DNA of 64,000 nt from Streptomyces maremycinicus (GTDB taxonomy: Bacteria > Actinomycetota > Actinomycetes > Streptomycetales > Streptomycetaceae), in NCBI RefSeq assembly GCF_001184025.1, contig NZ_BBYG01000008.1:62001-126000 (forward strand), in the 5' to 3' direction. This document shows positions 60,028 through 64,000 of the stretch, piece after piece (the stretch's first letter is position 1; each line of letters starts with the position of its first letter). The notes under the pieces were generated by a model. The model saw only the letters and a program-made list of their open reading frames with translations. It searched no databases and was not told the DNA's origin. The position numbers and the translations under genes are program-made.

Positions 60028-61758
60028 ATGCAGCCGCTCGGAGCCGACGAACCCACGACCGTGGGGCCCTACCGGCTGCTCGGCCGCCTGGGCGCCGGCG
60101 GGATGGGCCGTGTCTACCTGGGCCGCAGCGCCGGCGGCCGCACCGTCGCCGTGAAGATCGTGCACCCGCACCTCGCGCTCGACGAGGAGTTCCGCGCCCG
60201 CTTCCGGCGCGAGGTCGAGGCCGCGCGGCGGGTCGGCGGCGCCTGGACCGCGCCGGTCCTGGACGCCGACCCGGAGGCGCCGGTGCCCTGGGTCGCCACG
60301 GGCTTCGCCGCCGGTCCCTCCCTGGCCGCCGCGGTCGCCTCCGGCGGCGGACCGCTGCCCGAGCACTCCGTACGGGTGCTGGGCGCGGGCCTGGCGGAGG
60401 CACTGGGAGCCGTGCACGAACTGGGCCTGGTGCACCGGGACGTGAAACCGTCCAACGTCCTGCTCACGGTGGACGGCCCGCTGCTCATCGACTTCGGCAT
60501 CGCCCGCGCGACCGACGGCACGGCCTCGCTCACCTCGACCGGCGTCTCGGTCGGCTCACCCGGCTACATGGCTCCCGAGCAGATCCTCGGCAGGGTCGCC
60601 TCCGGCGCGGCCGACGTCTTCTCCCTCGGCGCGGTGCTCGCGTACGCGGCGACCGGCCGGCCCCCCTTCCCCGGGGACTCCTCGGCCGCCCTCCTGTACA
60701 AGGTCGTCCACGAACAGCCCGAGCTGGGCGAACCGGACAGCGGACTGCGGGGCGAACTCCGGGCGGTGGTCGAGGCCTGTCTTTCCAAGGACCCGGCCGC
60801 CCGGCCGGCCCCCGCCGAGGTGGCCCGGCGGCTCGCCCCCGAGGGCGCGGCCCGGCTGGTGGCGGGCGGGTGGCTGCCGGGCGCGCTGGTGGAGCAACTG
60901 GGGCGGAGCGCCGTACAGCTGCTGAACCTGGAGGCGACGGGGGCCGGGGCGCAACCGCAGGCGTCCGGGCCGGTGGGGTTCAGCAGTCCGGCCGTCACCT
61001 CGGGGAAGTCGGCGGTGGTGCTGGGCGAGTTCGGGCCGCCGCCGGTGATGGGCGGGGGACCCGCCACTCCGGCCGACGCGCCACGCCCGGTCCCCGAGCC
61101 CCGTCCCGCCTCCGAGCCGAGGGACGCCGGGCCGGCCGCCACCGGCCCGGACCGGCCGGGCAAGGTCTCCGTGACCGTGGCCGCCACCGCGACCCCGGGG
61201 GAGGGCGGGCGCGGGCGGCGGCTGAGCTGCACCGTCGCGCTGGCGGTCGCGGGCGCGATGGCGGCCGTCACGGTCGGGTCGGTGTTCCTGTTCGACCTGC
61301 TGCCGGGCGACGACGGCCAAAACGACGCCTCCGGCAGCGACGCCCACTCCTCGGCGCCCGCGAACGGTTCGAGTTCCGGTCCCGCCGCCTCGCAGGCGCC
61401 CACCGCGCTCCCGGGCCGCTATGTCGGCACCTGGGAGGGCGAGGGCAGCGGGCTCGGCGGCACCCTCCCGATGGGCACCTTCCGGGTGACGGTCCGACAG
61501 GCGAACGTGGGCGACACCCTGGGTCAGCTGCGGCAGACCGACGTGCTCGGCGGCACCTGTGTCGACGTCCTGACGCTGAAGCAGGTGACGGAGAAGGAGG
61601 TCGTCGCCACCTCGGTCGGGGCCGAGAGCAACCACAGCGGCTGCAATCCCACGCCCCACACGATCCGGCTCACCCCGACCGGCGACGACCTGACGTACGC
61701 CTCGGACAGCGCGGCGGAGGGCAATCCGGTGGCGCGCATGTCGAAGGTCGGACGGTGA
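60028..61758 (+). CDS. Receptor-like Ser/Thr protein kinase
   Basis: 576 aa from ATG 60028, with GGGGAGAGG upstream. Hanks-type kinase domain (about 12-270): GRLGAGGMGRVYLG, VAVKIV (Lys), VHRDVKPSNVLL (catalytic Asp), IDFGIAR and MAPEQ. A Pro/Ala-rich linker (about 290-400), one membrane helix (about 408-430, LAVAGAMAAVTVGSVFLFDLL), and an extracytoplasmic ~130-residue domain with two Cys (GGTCVDVL, NHSGCNPTPHTI) that probably senses a ligand. No PASTA repeats. The next gene overlaps the stop (GTGA). Confidence 0.93.
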   Translation: MQPLGADEPTTVGPYRLLGRLGAGGMGRVYLGRSAGGRTVAVKIVHPHLALDEEFRARFRREVEAARRVGGAWTAPVLDADPEAPVPWVATGFAAGPSLAAAVASGGGPLPEHSVRVLGAGLAEALGAVHELGLVHRDVKPSNVLLTVDGPLLIDFGIARATDGTASLTSTGVSVGSPGYMAPEQILGRVASGAADVFSLGAVLAYAATGRPPFPGDSSAALLYKVVHEQPELGEPDSGLRGELRAVVEACLSKDPAARPAPAEVARRLAPEGAARLVAGGWLPGALVEQLGRSAVQLLNLEATGAGAQPQASGPVGFSSPAVTSGKSAVVLGEFGPPPVMGGGPATPADAPRPVPEPRPASEPRDAGPAATGPDRPGKVSVTVAATATPGEGGRGRRLSCTVALAVAGAMAAVTVGSVFLFDLLPGDDGQNDASGSDAHSSAPANGSSSGPAASQAPTALPGRYVGTWEGEGSGLGGTLPMGTFRVTVRQANVGDTLGQLRQTDVLGGTCVDVLTLKQVTEKEVVATSVGAESNHSGCNPTPHTIRLTPTGDDLTYASDSAAEGNPVARMSKVGR

Positions 61759-62309
61759 ACCGGTTCCGGGCCCGTGACGGCTGGGGTCTCGCCGGCGGCG
61801 TCCTCTTCCTCGTCGCCGTCCTCGCCGTCCTGCTGTCCGCCCTGGGCCTGTGGAGATGGTTCGTGCGCGTGACCGCACCGGCGCTGGTGGACCTGCCCGG
61901 CGGCGGATGGACGGCCGGCGCGCTGCTCGGGCTGCTGTCGGTGGCCGGCTGGGCGGGCGGCGTGTGGTGCTCCGCCCCGGAACGGAACCCGGGGGGCGAC
62001 GGGGTCCCGGCGCGGATCGGGCTCGCGATCGGGGGAGCGGTCTGCTGGACGGTGGCCTTCGGCGCGGCGATGTACGTCCTCGGCGCCCTGCCCGGCCGCA
62101 ACTGCCGCTCGGGCGGGGCGATGTGCGCGTACATCCCGGGCACGGGCAGCGCGTTCCTCTCCTACGCCGTCACGGCCGTGCTGCTCGGCGTCCTCCGCCA
62201 CCGCCTGCGCGCCACCGCGGCCGCGGCCCGGCGCGCGGAGGAGCGGGCCCGCACGAGAAGACTGCGCAAGAAGGGCAAGGGCAGGAGCAGGGCGGCGGGC
62301 ACGTCATGA
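61755..62309 (+). CDS. Four-helix membrane protein coupled to the kinase
   Basis: 184 aa. Four hydrophobic helices (about 10-32, 48-65, 80-105, 118-142), two cysteines in an outside loop (RNCRSGGAMC), and a strongly basic tail (RARTRRLRKKGKGRSR). The GTG start overlaps the kinase stop, so it is co-translated and may be its substrate or partner. No recognised family. Confidence 0.8.
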   Translation: MNRFRARDGWGLAGGVLFLVAVLAVLLSALGLWRWFVRVTAPALVDLPGGGWTAGALLGLLSVAGWAGGVWCSAPERNPGGDGVPARIGLAIGGAVCWTVAFGAAMYVLGALPGRNCRSGGAMCAYIPGTGSAFLSYAVTAVLLGVLRHRLRATAAAARRAEERARTRRLRKKGKGRSRAAGTS

Positions 62310-62340
62310 GGCCGACTCAGGACCGTGGGGATCGCCGCCG

Positions 62341-63135
62341 ATGACCACACCTCCCGGCGTCCTGGCGCTGGTGACCGTCGCCGCGCTCTGGGGCGCCCTC
62401 GCGGGAGCCCTGCTGCCGCGGGCCGCCCACCGGTTCTCCGTCCCGTGGGAGGAGCGGGACGGCGGCTGGCGGGCGGCCTGCCCGGGCGGGCATCCGATCC
62501 GGGGGTGGCTCGGACCGGCGCGGTGCGCCCGGTGTGCCGAGCGGCGTTCCGGGCGCCCGGCGGACGCGGGCCCCGCGGCCCCCGCCGCCCCGTACGCGTC
62601 CGGTGCCGTCCGGCTCCCCCTGCTCACCGCCGTCGTCTGCGCCGCGCTCGCCGCCGCGACCGGGGTCCGGCCCGAACTCGTCGTCTGGCTGCTGCTCGCG
62701 CCGGCCGGGGTGCTGCTGGCCGCCGTCGACCTGCGGGTGCGCCGGCTGCCCGATCCGCTCACCCTGCCGCTCGCCGCCGCCGCGCTCGCCCTGCTGGGCC
62801 CCGCCGCGCTGCTGCCCGAGCACGCAGGCCACTGGACGACGGCCCTGCTGGGCGCGCTCGCCCTCGGCACCGGATATCTCGCGCTGCATCTCGCCAACCC
62901 CGGCGGCATGGCCTTCGGCGACGTGAAGCTTGCGCTCTCGATGGGCGCCGTCCTCGGCTGGTACGGCTGGGCGACGGTGATGCTGGGTACGTTCGCCGCG
63001 TTCCTGCTCGGGGCGCTGTACGGCGGCGCGCTCGCCGTCGCGGGACGGGCCGGCCGCCGGACGATGATCGCCTTCGGCCCCTTCATGCTCGCCGGGACCC
63101 TCGCCGGGCTGCTCGTCGGTGCGTACGCGGCCTGA
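62341..63135 (+). CDS. Prepilin peptidase-like membrane protease (A24)
   Basis: 264 aa. The two catalytic Asp are visible: LLAAVDLRVRRLPDPLT (about 125-141) and GMAFGDVKLALSMGA (about 197-211), in a polytopic membrane protein. The first ~75 residues hold a Cys cluster (AACPGGHPI, ARCARCAE) resembling the zinc-binding loop of full PilD/TadV-type enzymes, though the usual methylase signature is not evident. It would cleave type IV pilin-like leader peptides; no pilin gene is in the window. Confidence 0.9.
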   Translation: MTTPPGVLALVTVAALWGALAGALLPRAAHRFSVPWEERDGGWRAACPGGHPIRGWLGPARCARCAERRSGRPADAGPAAPAAPYASGAVRLPLLTAVVCAALAAATGVRPELVVWLLLAPAGVLLAAVDLRVRRLPDPLTLPLAAAALALLGPAALLPEHAGHWTTALLGALALGTGYLALHLANPGGMAFGDVKLALSMGAVLGWYGWATVMLGTFAAFLLGALYGGALAVAGRAGRRTMIAFGPFMLAGTLAGLLVGAYAA

Positions 63136-63207
63136 CGTCCGGGTGCCGGGACCCCTGGCGTAGGCTGGTTCGGTCCGCCCACAACCCTTGACGAAAGGGA
63201 CCATCCG

Positions 63208-64000
63208 GTGCCCGAGAAGGCCGACCTCCAGTCTGTGCTCGACCGTGCCGCGGACGGCGGGCGGATCACCCCGGAAGAGGCCCTCGACCTCTACCGCGAC
63301 GCCTCCCTGCACGCGCTCGGCGCCGCCGCCGACGCCGTGCGCCGCCGCATGTACGCGGGCACCGAGCACATCGCCACGTACATCATCGAGCGGAACATCA
63401 ACTACACGAACGTGTGCGTCACGGCGTGCAGGTTCTGCGCCTTCTACGCCGCCCCCAAGGACACCGCCAAGGGCTGGACGCGCGACCTCGACGACATCCT
63501 GCGGCGGTGCGCCGAGACCGTCGAGCTCGGCGGCACCCAGATCATGTTCCAGGGCGGCCACCACCCGGACTACGGGGTGGAGTACTACGAGAAGCACTTC
63601 GCGGCCATCAAGGAGGCGTTCCCTCAACTGGTGATCCACTCGCTGGGAGCGTCCGAGGTCGAGCACATGGCGCGCATCTCGAAGGTCACCGTCGAGGAGG
63701 CCATCACCCGGATCCACGCGGCCGGGCTCGACTCCTTCGCAGGCGCCGGCGCCGAGCTGCTCCCCGCCCGTCCCCGCAAGGCCATCGCCCCGCTCAAGGA
63801 GTCCGGCGAGCGCTGGCTGGAGATCATGGAGACCGCGCACGGCCTGGGCGTCGAGTCGACGTCCACCATGCTGATGGGCACCGGCGAGACCAACGCCGAA
63901 CGCATCGAGCACCTGCGGATGATCCGTGACGTGCAGGACCGGACGGGCGGCTTCCGGGCCTTCATCCCGTACACGTACCAGCCCGAGAACAACCACCTGA
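63208..64000 (+). CDS. mqnC: Cyclic dehypoxanthine futalosine synthase MqnC (partial)
   Basis: Truncated by the window edge; 264 codons visible from GTG 63208. Radical SAM cluster NVCVTACRFCAFY (about residues 70-82) after YIIERNINYTN, then LGGTQIMFQGGHHPDYGVEYYE and GLDSFAGAGAELLPARPRKAIAPLK, all MqnC hallmarks. It cyclises dehypoxanthine futalosine in menaquinone synthesis. Its promoter region directly follows the prepilin peptidase gene. Confidence 0.95.
   Translation, partial: MPEKADLQSVLDRAADGGRITPEEALDLYRDASLHALGAAADAVRRRMYAGTEHIATYIIERNINYTNVCVTACRFCAFYAAPKDTAKGWTRDLDDILRRCAETVELGGTQIMFQGGHHPDYGVEYYEKHFAAIKEAFPQLVIHSLGASEVEHMARISKVTVEEAITRIHAAGLDSFAGAGAELLPARPRKAIAPLKESGERWLEIMETAHGLGVESTSTMLMGTGETNAERIEHLRMIRDVQDRTGGFRAFIPYTYQPENNHL

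Overview
This is high-GC actinobacterial DNA. Gene content, GTG/TTG starts, translationally coupled GTGA/TTGA overlaps and families such as DUF397, DUF2637 and Scr1-type XRE regulators point to a Streptomyces chromosome. The window is about one-third accessory DNA (roughly 1-23.6 kb) and two-thirds conserved core (about 23.66-64 kb). No rRNA, tRNA or CRISPR array was recognised.

Accessory part. At 25-2509 lie urease genes (ureC and a fused gamma-beta gene), with a decayed FtsX-type permease beside them. At 3356-10455 is a sulfane-sulfur/thiol island: a DUF302 gene, an MBL-fold/rhodanese fusion, two further rhodaneses, a TauE/SafE permease, a CcdA-DsbA thiol relay with a small CPVC membrane protein, and a CsoR-family regulator with the Cys-only pattern of the persulfide sensor CstR. 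Four near-identical 16-bp ATACCC-N4-RGGTAH palindromes sit at the DUF302/MBL divergent promoter and at the regulator's own promoter, which defines the likely regulon; a frameshifted rhodanese remnant lies next to the last one. At 10580-16365 is a regulator block: two uncharacterised proteins, an RsbW-like ATPase, a TPR regulator coupled to a 2H phosphoesterase, and an XRE/DUF397/flavoprotein trio resembling whiJ-type clusters. At 16366-23592 is an integrative, probably mobilizable element: relaxase, MobC, DUF2637 membrane protein, DUF3631 P-loop ATPase, excisionase, XRE regulator and tyrosine integrase. It has no visible FtsK/TraB transfer gene, but it contains a perfect 11-bp hairpin (possible oriT) and an iteron-like cluster.

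Core part. hemL and a phosphoglycerate-mutase-like gene are followed by a secreted deacetylase-like lipoprotein and a complete System II cytochrome c maturation operon (TlpA/ResA-like, CcdA, ResB, CcsB) closed by a 20-bp-stem terminator. Next come an IPNS-like oxygenase with a cytosine-deaminase-like gene, a CDP-alcohol phosphatidyltransferase and a subtilisin. Six genes of futalosine-route menaquinone synthesis are spread over 37.5-64 kb: mqnL (ubiD-like), mqnP, mqnM (ubiX-like), mqnE, mqnA and mqnC. They are interspersed with regulators, a MaoC/FabG/thiolase lipid group with TetR-like operators, an acyl-CoA synthetase, a cold-shock gene, a Ser/Thr kinase and a prepilin peptidase.

Most notable individual loci are: (1) a 582-aa protein at 44344-46092 joining an eCIS-type DUF4157 domain to a C-terminal HAE/PCxxC deaminase-like domain, a probable secreted toxin or effector; (2) the CstR-type sulfur regulon; (3) an RsbQ-RsbP-RsbV stress module (55206-57708); (4) a graveyard of three gene fragments at 52.7-53.6 kb; and (5) an RsbW-like gene at 53705 in which a stretch of about 75 bp reads in the wrong frame relative to its family, as if two compensating frameshifts had occurred. 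All functional assignments are from reading motifs; no database searches were run.
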